This document shows, piece by piece, positions 19,590 through 26,697 of a stretch of 64,000 bases of DNA. A program made the translations under genes and the position numbers. Source of the stretch: Pseudomonas sp. S04 (GTDB lineage Bacteria; Pseudomonadota; Gammaproteobacteria; Pseudomonadales; Pseudomonadaceae). Below the pieces are notes generated by a model that searched no databases, was not told where the DNA came from, and was given only the letters and a program-made list of their open reading frames with translations. The stretch lies in NCBI RefSeq assembly GCF_009834545.1, contig NZ_CP019427.1:3416001-3480000 (forward strand), given 5' to 3'. How positions within the stretch are numbered: the stretch's first letter is position 1; every line of letters starts with the position of its first letter.

Positions 19590-21212
19590 ATGTCAGACCA
19601 GGCACCCGCCGTGGCAGGAACGCTGAGCACCGGCACCAGCAAGGACACCCAGAAAGTCATCTTCGCCTCGTCCCTGGGGACGGTTTTCGAATGGTATGAC
19701 TTCTTTCTCTATGGCGCCCTCGCGGCGGTCATCAGCAAGCAGTTCTTCGCCGGGGTCAACGACACCACCGCGTTCATCTTCGCCTTGATGGCGTTCGCCG
19801 CCGGGTTCATCGTGCGGCCGTTCGGCGCGCTGGTGTTCGGCCGGTTGGGGGACATGATCGGGCGCAAATACACCTTCCTCGCCACCATCATCCTGATGGG
19901 TGTGGCGACCTTCTGCGTCGGCCTGCTGCCGACCTACGCCAGTATCGGCATTGCCGCGCCGATCATCCTGGTGGTGCTGCGCATGCTCCAGGGCCTGGCC
20001 CTGGGCGGGGAGTACGGCGGGGCCGCGACCTACGTCGCCGAGCACGCACCGATGGGCAAACGCGGATTCCACACCAGCTGGATTCAATCTACCGCGACCC
20101 TCGGCCTGCTCCTGTCGCTGCTGGTGGTGCTGGGGTGCCGCTACTTCACCGGCGACCAGTTCGAAGTCTGGGGCTGGCGTATTCCGTTCCTGCTGTCGAT
20201 CGTGCTGCTGGGCATCTCCACCTGGATCCGCCTGAGCCTGCATGAATCGCCGGCCTTCCTGAAAATGAAAGAAGAAGGCAAGTCCTGCAAGGCGCCGATC
20301 CGCGAGTCCTTCGGCAACTGGGAAAACCTCAAGGTGGTGCTGATTGCGCTGTTCAGCATCAACGCCGGGCAAGCGGTGACGTTCTACGCCGCGCAGTTCT
20401 ACGTGCTGTTCTTCCTCACCCAGTTCCTCAAGATGGACCCGGCCCTGGCCAACACCCTGCTGATTGTCAGCGTGGTGATCGGCGCGCCGTTCTTCATTTT
20501 CTTCGGCTGGCTGTCGGACCGGGTCGGGCGCAAACCGATCCTGATGCTCGGCCTGCTGCTGGCGACCGTGCTGTACTTCCCGATCTTCAAGACCCTGGCC
20601 CACTACGCCAACCCGGCCATCGACCGCGCCAGCCAACAGGCGCCGATTACCGTACTGGCCGATCCAGCCACCTGCACCTTCCAGTTCGACCCGGTCGGCA
20701 AGGCTCGTTTCGACAGCCCGTGCGACAAGGTCAAGACCTTCCTGGTCAAGCAGGGCCTGCCGTACAGCAGCGCCGCCGCACCGGCCGGCAGTGGCGTGCA
20801 AGTGAGCATTGGCGAGGTGAAAATCGACGGTTACGACGAAGCCGCCCTGCGCGGTGCCGTGACCCTGGCCGGTTATCCGCAGACCGCCGATACCCAGCAG
20901 GTCAACAAACCGATGATCGTCGCCCTGATCGTGGCGCTGATCATCATCTCGGCGATGTGCTACGGGCCGCTGGCGGCCTTGATGGTCGAACTGTTCCCGA
21001 CCCGCATCCGCTACACCTCGATGTCCCTGCCCTACCACATCGGCAACGGCTGGTTCGGCGGCTTCCTGCCAACGGTATCGTTTGCCCTGGTGGTGTACAC
21101 CGGCGATATCTTCTACGGCCTGTGGTACCCGGTGCTGATCACCGGCGTGAGCCTGGTGGTGGGTATGTTGTGCCTGCGGGAAACCAAGGACGTCGACCTG
21201 GAGAAGAACTGA
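19590..21212 (+). CDS. MHS-family metabolite:proton symporter (major facilitator) with large loop
   Basis: 540 residues from ATG 19590 (GAGGGA 10 nt upstream; the in-frame GTG at 19575 overlaps that site). Twelve membrane segments; the MHS motif FEWYDFFLYGALAAVISKQFF is at residues 31-51, the MFS signature GRLGDMIGRKYTF follows, and a second copy (GWLSDRVGRKPILMLG) sits after helix 8. Between later helices lies an unusual soluble insertion of about 100 residues containing two cysteines (ADPATCTFQFDPVG...SPCDKVKTF). It follows the GMC gene and likely imports that enzyme's substrate or a related acid. Confidence 0.86.
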   Translation: MSDQAPAVAGTLSTGTSKDTQKVIFASSLGTVFEWYDFFLYGALAAVISKQFFAGVNDTTAFIFALMAFAAGFIVRPFGALVFGRLGDMIGRKYTFLATIILMGVATFCVGLLPTYASIGIAAPIILVVLRMLQGLALGGEYGGAATYVAEHAPMGKRGFHTSWIQSTATLGLLLSLLVVLGCRYFTGDQFEVWGWRIPFLLSIVLLGISTWIRLSLHESPAFLKMKEEGKSCKAPIRESFGNWENLKVVLIALFSINAGQAVTFYAAQFYVLFFLTQFLKMDPALANTLLIVSVVIGAPFFIFFGWLSDRVGRKPILMLGLLLATVLYFPIFKTLAHYANPAIDRASQQAPITVLADPATCTFQFDPVGKARFDSPCDKVKTFLVKQGLPYSSAAAPAGSGVQVSIGEVKIDGYDEAALRGAVTLAGYPQTADTQQVNKPMIVALIVALIIISAMCYGPLAALMVELFPTRIRYTSMSLPYHIGNGWFGGFLPTVSFALVVYTGDIFYGLWYPVLITGVSLVVGMLCLRETKDVDLEKN

Positions 21213-21271
21213 GCCCGAAGGGCCCCGCTCCTACAGGTCCTGTGTAAATCGGGCCCTGTAGGCACCGCAAA

Positions 21272-21300
21272 CCCTGTGGGAGCGGGCACTCGCTCCCACA
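21272..21300. repeat. Single REP hairpin
   Basis: TGTGGGAGCGggcactCGCTCCCACA, a perfect 10-bp stem between the convergent symporter and TonB-receptor genes; it may act as their shared transcript end. Confidence 0.85.
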
Positions 21301-21316
21301 AGTTCCTGCATTAACT

Positions 21317-23794
21317 TCAGAAGTCGGCTTTTACCGAGACCATGAAATTACGCGGCTCGCCGTAGTAGTTACCAAAGGTCTCGGTGCCGATGGTGCTGTA
21401 GTAGCGCTTGTCGAACAGGTTGTTGCCATTGAGCGCCAGCGACCAGGTGTCGTCGATGCGGTAGCCGACCCGGCCGTTCCACACGGCGTACCCGCCCTGG
21501 CTGATCTTTTCGCCACTCAAGGGTGACACGCGGAAGTTGTCGCTTTGCGCATTGACCCCGGCCCCCAGGGTGAATCGCTCCAGCGCTCCCTCCAGGGCGT
21601 AGTCGCCCCACATACGCAGCACGTGGCGTGGCACATAGCTGTTGAACGCCTCACCGTTGAGACTGGTGTCGATGTCATCGAGGGTCTTGGTCTGGGTGTA
21701 GGTGTAGCCGGCGAGCAACTGCAGACGCTCGATCAGCTCACCGCTGACCTCCGCTTCGAAGCCTTGGGCGCGGACTTTGCCGGCGTTGACGTAGCAATAA
21801 CCGTCCGAGGATGGGCAGGACGAGTTGTAGTCGGTCTGGGCCTGGTCTTTCTGGATGGTGCGGAACAGGTTGAACGAGCTGTTGAGACGGCCACCGTACC
21901 ACTCGCCCTTGATCCCCAATTCATAGCTCTGCCCTACCAGCGGCTTGAGCGCCGCGCCGCTTTCGGAGCGCAGGTTGCCTTGCGGGGTGAAGATTTCCGA
22001 ATAGCTGGTATAGGCCGTGAGGTTTTCATTGAGGTCCAGCAGCAGCCCGGTAAACGGCGTGACCTGCCCGGTTTCCTTGGTCTTGGCCGTCTGTGAAATA
22101 CCCGAGTTGATGAACAGCGAATCGGTTTCGGAGTCGTACCAGCTGACCCGCCCACCGAGGACAAAGGTCAAGGGGTCGGCCAGTTTCAGGCGGGCCGTGG
22201 AGTAAACCCCATACTGCTTGGTGACGCTGTCCACCGGACCACCACGGGTCGAGTTGGCGATGAAATAACTGTCATCGGGTTTCGGCAGGTGCTTGTCGGG
22301 ATTGAATACGTCCTGGGTCTGCGGCAGGAATGCCACCGAGTAGAAGTCGTTCTTGTTCGAGCGACTGCCATTGAGGCCGACGATCAACTCATGCTCGCGC
22401 CCCAACGCCTCGAATTTGCCGTCCAGGTAAGCATCCAGGCCATAGTCGACCTGATCGTAGTCGTACATGCTGCCCAGCATGCGCACGGTGCCGTTGCCTG
22501 GGGTGATCGCGCCGGACGGGAACGCGTATTTGATGTCCTGGGTGTTTTTGCTATAGACCCCGGCCACTTTCAGCGCCCAGTTGTCATTCAACTGGTGCGC
22601 CAGGTCACCGAAGGTGGTGGTGCGCTGGCTGCGCCAGGTATTCCAGGACGGGTCCAGGCAGGTCGAGCGGCTGAGCTTGAGGTCGCTGCCATCGCGGTAG
22701 CGCGGCATGCCACCCCAGCACGGGTTGGCGTCGACATCTTCGTAAGCAATGCCCAAGCCCAGGGTGGTGTCGGCGGACAAGTCGTAATCCAGTGCACCGT
22801 AATAGACCTGGTCCTTGCGACTGGCATCGTCATAGAAGTAATGCTTGCTCTGCTCGGCGATCACCGCACGGCCACGCAACGTTCCGGACTCGTTCAGCGG
22901 GCCGCCGGTATCGACCTGGCCTCGGTAGTTGTCCCAGGTTCCGCCGGACAGGCTCAACTGGGTCTGCGGGGTACTTTGCCCGCGCTTGCGCACAAAGTTG
23001 ACGCCACCGGCGGTGCCGCCCGAGCCCTTCATCATCCCGGCTGCCCCGCGCAGCACCTCGACCCGATCGTAGTAGGCCATGTCACTGCTGAAACTGTCGG
23101 CCTGGACATAGGAGTTGCCCATGTCCAGCGGCACACCGTCGTACTCATACTGCCCGGACATGCGAAAACCCCGGGAGTAGAAGTACTTGCCGCCCATGGT
23201 CGAGTCATAGACGGTAATGCCCGGGGTCTTTTCCATGACCTGGTCGATGGTGTTGAGATTCTGGTCGTCGAGCATCTTGCGGGTGATCACGGTCACCGAT
23301 TGCGGGGTTTCCCTGAGCGAATGGGCCCCCTTGGCGATGGTCACCGCACCGGTGGTGTACGAACCGCTGCCTTCGGTCGTCGCCCCGAGTTCCTGGGCAT
23401 TGACGTTGGTCGCCGCCAACTCCAGGGCCGAGCCTGCGGACGGACGGGGACGCAGCACATAACTGCCGTTGGCCTGGGGTTCGGCTTGCAAGGCGCTGTT
23501 GGCGAGAATCCGCGCAAACCCATCGCCGACGCTATAGGTACCGCGTAAACCCGCTGATTGTTGGCCCGCGGTCTGCCGTGCGTCGAACGAGATGGCCGCG
23601 CCCGCCGCACTGGCGAATCGGCTCAGCACCTCGGTCAGGCTGCCGGCCGCGATATCGTAGGATTGCACCGCCTGCTGCGACGGCGCCGCGGCCTGGGCAG
23701 TCGCCACACCAGCGCCGCTGGCTGCCAGCGCGAACAGGCCAATCCTCACCGCAGTCGCCAACCGACCCGCACCCGGCTTGTACACAAAAGACAT
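21317..23794 (-). CDS. TonB-dependent siderophore receptor with signalling (STN) domain, locus 1
   Basis: 825 residues from ATG 23792-23794, preceded by GGAGGG. A signal peptide ends near ATAQA; the STN signalling domain (SYDIAAGSLTEVLSRFASAAG...GTYSVGDGF) spans about residues 45-120; then the plug (SLRETPQSVTVITRKMLDDQN, RVEVLRGAAGMMKGSGGTAGGVNFV) and a 22-strand barrel ending in phenylalanine (SVKADF). It imports a ferric chelate through the outer membrane and reports occupancy to the FecR encoded just upstream. The chelate cannot be named; the FpvA/FhuE-like siderophore class is likely. Confidence 0.92.
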   Translation of the reverse strand: MSFVYKPGAGRLATAVRIGLFALAASGAGVATAQAAAPSQQAVQSYDIAAGSLTEVLSRFASAAGAAISFDARQTAGQQSAGLRGTYSVGDGFARILANSALQAEPQANGSYVLRPRPSAGSALELAATNVNAQELGATTEGSGSYTTGAVTIAKGAHSLRETPQSVTVITRKMLDDQNLNTIDQVMEKTPGITVYDSTMGGKYFYSRGFRMSGQYEYDGVPLDMGNSYVQADSFSSDMAYYDRVEVLRGAAGMMKGSGGTAGGVNFVRKRGQSTPQTQLSLSGGTWDNYRGQVDTGGPLNESGTLRGRAVIAEQSKHYFYDDASRKDQVYYGALDYDLSADTTLGLGIAYEDVDANPCWGGMPRYRDGSDLKLSRSTCLDPSWNTWRSQRTTTFGDLAHQLNDNWALKVAGVYSKNTQDIKYAFPSGAITPGNGTVRMLGSMYDYDQVDYGLDAYLDGKFEALGREHELIVGLNGSRSNKNDFYSVAFLPQTQDVFNPDKHLPKPDDSYFIANSTRGGPVDSVTKQYGVYSTARLKLADPLTFVLGGRVSWYDSETDSLFINSGISQTAKTKETGQVTPFTGLLLDLNENLTAYTSYSEIFTPQGNLRSESGAALKPLVGQSYELGIKGEWYGGRLNSSFNLFRTIQKDQAQTDYNSSCPSSDGYCYVNAGKVRAQGFEAEVSGELIERLQLLAGYTYTQTKTLDDIDTSLNGEAFNSYVPRHVLRMWGDYALEGALERFTLGAGVNAQSDNFRVSPLSGEKISQGGYAVWNGRVGYRIDDTWSLALNGNNLFDKRYYSTIGTETFGNYYGEPRNFMVSVKADF

Positions 23795-23844
23795 GCTTAC
23801 CCTCCCCCAGAACCATCCAAATGAAATCACTGAGGGATGAGCCG

Positions 23845-23851
23845 AACGACG
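23845..23851 (-). promoter_or_regulatory. Candidate FecI-type promoter element before receptor 1
   Basis: On the minus strand TCGTTCG lies 51 nt before the receptor ATG. The same heptamer lies 56 and 64 nt before two other receptors in this window, fitting the CGTT-type -10 element of iron-responsive ECF sigma factors. No common -35 was found. Confidence 0.35.
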
Positions 23852-23900
23852 TCGATAAAAAGTGCACATGAGAATCAATTAATTTTCTGGCCGCCGCGCT

Positions 23901-24872
23901 TCAGGCCGCTGCAGGCCCGGAAACATTGACCCAATAGCGACTGTAGTGCTGGATCTTCAGACCGAAGCCGCTGTGCAGCGCAGCCAGTGCCCGGTCAGTG
24001 TCATCCACCGGAAAGGCGCCGGAAATCTTCATCCGCGCAATCTGCTGGTCGCAGCGCAGTACCCCGGGACGATAGCGCGAGAGATCGGCGAGCAACTCGC
24101 CCAGCGGTCGGTCGATGGCGATGATGCTGCCCTGCTGCCAGGCGCCGACCGTGGCATCGTTCTGGCGAAGCGTGCCCAAGGTCTGGGAGGTGAAATCCAG
24201 GCGTTGCCCGGCGTCGAGACGAACCGGTTGCCCGCCCCGCGCCAGGCTCACCTGCAAGGTGTTATCCAGCACCGCCACCTCACCGCCAGCGACCTGGGAG
24301 CGCACGATAAAGCGCGAGCCCAGGGCCAATACCTGAGCGTGAGGGGTGCTGACGCGCAGCGGCCGCTTCAGTGAATCCTGCGCGCTGCTGACCAGCATTT
24401 CCCCCCACAGTAATTCCAGCACCCGTTGCGCGCCGTCGAAGCGCACGTTGACCGAAGTGTCGGTGTTGAGCAGCAACGAACTGCCGTCCGCCAGACGCAC
24501 CTCACGCCGCTCGCCCACGGCAGTGCGGTAGTCGGCCAACAGGTTCTGGGTGGTCTCGCTACGCCAGCCCAACCACCCCAGGGAACCGGCCGACGCCAGC
24601 ACCAGCACACTGCGCAATACCTGCCGGCGCGAGTGCTGGACACCGTGCAAGGTCGGCGCCACGAAGTTGCCCGGCACCAGGTCCATCTGCTGGCGTACTG
24701 ACTCGATGCGTTGCCAGGCCTGGCGGTGCAGCTCATCGGCAGCCTGCCAGGCATGCCAATCCTGTCGATCCTGGTCGCTTGCCTGACCGGACTGCAGCCG
24801 TGCATACCACTGCGCGGCCGCACTCAGCGCCTGCAGTTCAGGACCGGACAAGCTGGACTTGAGGTGACTCAT
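23901..24872 (-). CDS. FecR-family anti-sigma factor/sigma regulator, locus 1
   Basis: 323 residues from ATG 24870-24872, overlapping the sigma-factor stop by ATGA. The cytoplasmic N-terminal part (about 1-85) contains the FecR WYARLQSGQASDQDRQDWHAW segment that binds sigma; one membrane segment follows near residue 90-105 (VLRSVLVLASAGSLGWLGW). The periplasmic part has the FecR domain (GERREVRLADGSSLLLNTDTSV) and a C-terminal STN-like fold (ISGAFPVDDTDRALAALHSGF). It transmits the receptor signal through the inner membrane to the adjacent FecI-like factor. Confidence 0.92.
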   Translation of the reverse strand: MSHLKSSLSGPELQALSAAAQWYARLQSGQASDQDRQDWHAWQAADELHRQAWQRIESVRQQMDLVPGNFVAPTLHGVQHSRRQVLRSVLVLASAGSLGWLGWRSETTQNLLADYRTAVGERREVRLADGSSLLLNTDTSVNVRFDGAQRVLELLWGEMLVSSAQDSLKRPLRVSTPHAQVLALGSRFIVRSQVAGGEVAVLDNTLQVSLARGGQPVRLDAGQRLDFTSQTLGTLRQNDATVGAWQQGSIIAIDRPLGELLADLSRYRPGVLRCDQQIARMKISGAFPVDDTDRALAALHSGFGLKIQHYSRYWVNVSGPAAA

Positions 24873-25390
24873 GACAGCTGCAACTGCAGTTGCATCAGGC
24901 AGCAATGCTCCATGGCCTTGGCCATGTGGTTATTCACCGTACGCGTGGAAATGCCCAGGCGCTCGGCGATGCGCGGATACGTCAGGCCTTCGAACTGCGA
25001 CAGGATGAACACCTGCTTGACCTGCTTGCCCAGGCCTTCGAGCATGCGGTCGATGTCCAGCAGCGCCTGCAGCATGATCGCCTGCTCTTCGAGCGACGGT
25101 TGCTGAGATTGCGGGGCGCTGGCCAGGACTTCAAGGTAGGACTGCTCCAGCGAACGCCGGCGAAACAGATCGATCAACAGGCCCTTGGCGACCTGCGACA
25201 GGTACGGCCGCGGCTCACGAATCTCTAGCGCATTACGTGCCTTGAGCACCCGCACGAAAGTGTCCTGCGTCAAGTCTGCCGCATCGCAGGCACTGCCCAG
25301 GCGCTGGCGCAGCCAGCCCTGCAACCAGCCGTGATGCTCGTGGTACAGGTCGTGGACGGCACTGCGCAGGGAAAGATCGTTGGCGGACAT
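24869..25390 (-). CDS. FecI-like ECF sigma factor, locus 1
   Basis: 173 residues from ATG 25388-25390, a start with a weak ribosome site but a good family N-terminus (MSANDLSLRSAVHDLYHEHH). Region 2 is HGWLQGWLRQRLG...DLTQDTFVRVLKARN; region 4 is LSQFEGLTYPRIAERLGISTRTVNNHMAKAM. It directs RNA polymerase to the receptor promoter when released by FecR. A Fur-box-like sequence lies 20-40 nt upstream of the start, so the operon should be iron-repressed. Confidence 0.93.
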   Translation of the reverse strand: MSANDLSLRSAVHDLYHEHHGWLQGWLRQRLGSACDAADLTQDTFVRVLKARNALEIREPRPYLSQVAKGLLIDLFRRRSLEQSYLEVLASAPQSQQPSLEEQAIMLQALLDIDRMLEGLGKQVKQVFILSQFEGLTYPRIAERLGISTRTVNNHMAKAMEHCCLMQLQLQLS

Positions 25391-25410
25391 GACGGCGCAG
25401 GTTCGTGATT

Positions 25411-25429
25411 GATAATGTTTCGCATTGTC
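25411..25429 (-). promoter_or_regulatory. Fur-box-like sequence upstream of FecI locus 1
   Basis: GATAATGTTTCGCATTGTC matches 14 of 19 positions of the classical GATAATGATAATCATTATC, including a complete left arm, 21 nt upstream of the sigma-factor ATG. Confidence 0.6.
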
Positions 25430-25556
25430 ATGTGGCGCGGGTGGGCTTGGCAATAGGCAGTTGCCATTCGTCTGCCGCACCCACCCTTGGTCGCCAGGGA
25501 TTAAATCTGGTCTAGGCTTGAAGCCACCTCTACGTGCATGCAGGAGCTGCCACGTC

Positions 25557-25775
25557 ATGTCATTCCAAGCCTATCTGGACAACATCCAGGCCAAGACCGG
25601 CCAATCACCGGCTGACCTCAAGCAATTGGCCAACGCCAAAGGGTTCGCCGAAGACGGCAAATTGAAAGCCGGAGTCAAGGCCGGCCAGATCATCGAATGG
25701 TTGAAAGCCGACTTCGACTTGGGTCATGGGCATTCCATGGCCATCTATGCATTGCTCAAGGGTAAAGAGTCATAA
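25557..25775 (+). CDS. Small DUF4287-type protein
   Basis: 72 residues from ATG 25557 (AGGAG 14 nt upstream, MSFQAYLDNIQAKTGQSPADL). The sequence, with helix-rich SPADLKQLANAKGF, KAGVKAGQIIEWLKADFDLGHGHSMAIYALLKG, matches the compact DUF4287 domain found as a stand-alone protein or joined to DUF5655. Function unknown. Divergent from the FecI gene of locus 1 and upstream of the magnesium transporter leader. A terminator hairpin at 25912-25936 probably ends its transcript. Confidence 0.82.
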   Translation: MSFQAYLDNIQAKTGQSPADLKQLANAKGFAEDGKLKAGVKAGQIIEWLKADFDLGHGHSMAIYALLKGKES

Positions 25776-25867
25776 TGATAAATTGTCATCTTACTGTCAT
25801 ATACAAACGACAGCTAAACGCTAACTTACACCGATTACGACTGCTTCCTGTCTAATTGCTAAACAAC

Positions 25868-25884
25868 TGTTAATTCACCGTTGA
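25868..25884 (+). promoter_or_regulatory. Possible PhoP box at the mgtA promoter
   Basis: Two half-sites TGTTAA and CGTTGA are separated by 5 nt, the spacing of PhoP direct repeats ((T/G)GTTTA-N5-(T/G)GTTTA). The match is imperfect and the distance to the -10 is longer than in the textbook class, so this is tentative. Confidence 0.35.
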
Positions 25885-25909
25885 CTTAAAACACTCGCCT
25901 GAGTAGATT
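25881..25909 (+). promoter_or_regulatory. Sigma-70 promoter for the mgtA leader
   Basis: TTGACT (25881-25886), a 17-bp spacer and TAGATT (25904-25909) form a near-consensus promoter. Predicted start is about 25916, inside the hairpin at 25912-25936. Confidence 0.6.
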
Positions 25910-25911
25910 GC

Positions 25912-25936
25912 CCCGGGTCGGTAAACCCGGCCCTTT
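25912..25936 (+). terminator. Intrinsic terminator overlapping the mgtA promoter start
   Basis: CCCGGGTcggtaAACCCGG followed by CCCTTTTTT. A transcript starting at the predicted mgtA start would lack the left arm, so the hairpin most likely stops readthrough from the DUF4287 gene. Confidence 0.7.
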
Positions 25937-25958
25937 TTTCAACTCACAAAAGAATTCA

Positions 25959-26063
25959 ATGGACACAGTATCTAGACGCTGCCCGACCGATACGTATACG
26001 CCAGGTCGGGCCACTTACCCAGTCATCGACGGGACTCGACCTCGGTCGGGCATGCTGCGCTAG
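25959..26063 (+). CDS. Candidate leader peptide 1 of mgtA (34 aa)
   Basis: ATG 25959 opens a 34-codon frame, MDTVSRRCPTDTYTPGRA..., ending with TAG at 26061-26063. It is rich in proline, threonine and arginine, recalling the proline-bearing MgtL leader of Salmonella mgtA, but no sequence identity is claimed. The ribosome site is weak (AAAAGAA 4-10 nt upstream). It spans the competing hairpin arms at 25981-26051, so ribosome progress would change folding. Could be chance; comparative data would decide. Confidence 0.4.
   Translation: MDTVSRRCPTDTYTPGRATYPVIDGTRPRSGMLR
25981..26051 (+). promoter_or_regulatory. Mutually exclusive hairpin arms in the mgtA leader
   Basis: GCCCGACC at 25981-25988 can pair with GGTCGGGC at 26004-26011 or equally with an identical GGTCGGGC at 26044-26051. 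The second copy can also form a local hairpin (CTCGAC/GTCGGG, loop CTCG). Such a choice between helices is typical of a leader switch. Confidence 0.55.
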
Positions 26064-26085
26064 AGCCTGAGGCTCCAACGTAACC

Positions 26086-26117
26086 TGCCTCGCCGGCGTC
26101 AGTCCGGTTGCGAGGCA
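26086..26117 (+). promoter_or_regulatory. Hairpin sequestering the ribosome site of the 96-aa ORF
   Basis: TGCCTCGC (26086-26093) pairs with GCGAGGCA (26110-26117), extended by CGG/CCG above a three-base bulge. The right arm contains GAGG (26112-26115), the Shine-Dalgarno site for ATG 26122. A preceding small hairpin GAGCC-TGA-GGCTC lies at 26063-26075. Confidence 0.6.
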
Positions 26118-26121
26118 TGTT

Positions 26122-26412
26122 ATGAACTTCATCTGCACCTACATCCCAGGGGTTCGCCCCCTTGCCACAGCGGCGCGAGCCCTGCTGCGCCGCCCGCCAG
26201 CGGCCCTCCCACGGGCGCTTTTCAACGCCCCGCCTGCACGCCTGCGATCTCACCCGCTGGGGCATTGGCATGTCTGCTCGGCGAGTGGCCAGCTCGAGCA
26301 ACGCTGGAGCCTCGATGACGGCCAGGAACCTCCAAGTCGGGGCTTCGTGCACCTGATGCAACAGGCCATTTTGCTACTCGGCCGGTTGCTCGGGGCGCGC
26401 ACTTTCAGTTGA
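26122..26412 (+). CDS. Leader ORF 2 upstream of mgtA, unknown 96-aa protein
   Basis: ATG 26122 with GAGG 6 nt upstream opens a 96-codon frame. The product begins MNFICTYIPGVRPLATAARA, is rich in proline, arginine and alanine (LLRRPPAALPRALFNAPPARL), and ends with a leucine-rich amphipathic stretch (LMQQAILLLGRLLGARTFS). I do not recognise a family. The strong ribosome site hidden in a hairpin, and its place between promoter and mgtA, suggest regulated translation, either as a functional small protein or as a sensing leader. Overall base composition resembles coding sequence. Confidence 0.55.
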   Translation: MNFICTYIPGVRPLATAARALLRRPPAALPRALFNAPPARLRSHPLGHWHVCSASGQLEQRWSLDDGQEPPSRGFVHLMQQAILLLGRLLGARTFS

Positions 26413-26421
26413 TCTGAAAGT
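26401..26421 (+). promoter_or_regulatory. Hairpin at the end of leader ORF 2
   Basis: ACTTTCAGttgatCTGAAAGT, a perfect 8-bp stem containing the ORF stop in its loop region; no U tract follows, so it is not an ordinary terminator. Confidence 0.5.
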
Positions 26422-26511
26422 TCTCCAGGCACCAATTATCGACGTTTTCCTTATTCAGGAATTCGGCAACTTTCTATTGCCCGTTAAACCATTAATAGAG
26501 CGAGGACAAGC

Positions 26512-26652
26512 ATGGACGACGCCAGTAGACGGTTCGCTGTATGCCTGTGTTCCAGCGGTGTACGGCGAACATTAAAACAGCATAACAACAACTCCCAGAA
26601 TCGATCGCTGCCGGGCGATTCGATGCACTTTCGCTCGCCTTTTATTAGTTGA
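26512..26652 (+). CDS. Candidate leader peptide 3 of mgtA (46 aa)
   Basis: ATG 26512 preceded by GCGAGGA (a strong ribosome site, spacing about 5) opens a 46-codon frame, MDDASRRFAVCLCSSGVRRTLK..., stopping at 26650-26652, 45 nt before the mgtA ATG. It begins MDxxSRR like leader ORF 1. It contains a run of three asparagines after HN-rich sequence. No family recognised. Its stop-to-start distance would allow coupling with mgtA translation. Confidence 0.45.
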   Translation: MDDASRRFAVCLCSSGVRRTLKQHNNNSQNRSLPGDSMHFRSPFIS

Positions 26653-26667
26653 GTGGTTGCTGTGTCG

Positions 26668-26692
26668 TGCCGCCAGCCAGCGGCAGGAGCAT
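26668..26692 (+). promoter_or_regulatory. Hairpin next to the mgtA ribosome site
   Basis: TGCCGC-cagcca-GCGGCA (26668-26685) abuts AGGAG at 26685-26689, the ribosome site of mgtA ATG 26698. Confidence 0.45.
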
Positions 26693-26697
26693 CCAGC

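Noticed and set aside
25981..26080. M-box magnesium riboswitch in the mgtA leader
   Set aside because: Strings resembling M-box parts (GCTGCCC, TGAGGCTCC) occur but in reversed order and without the conserved core, so the known class is not supported.
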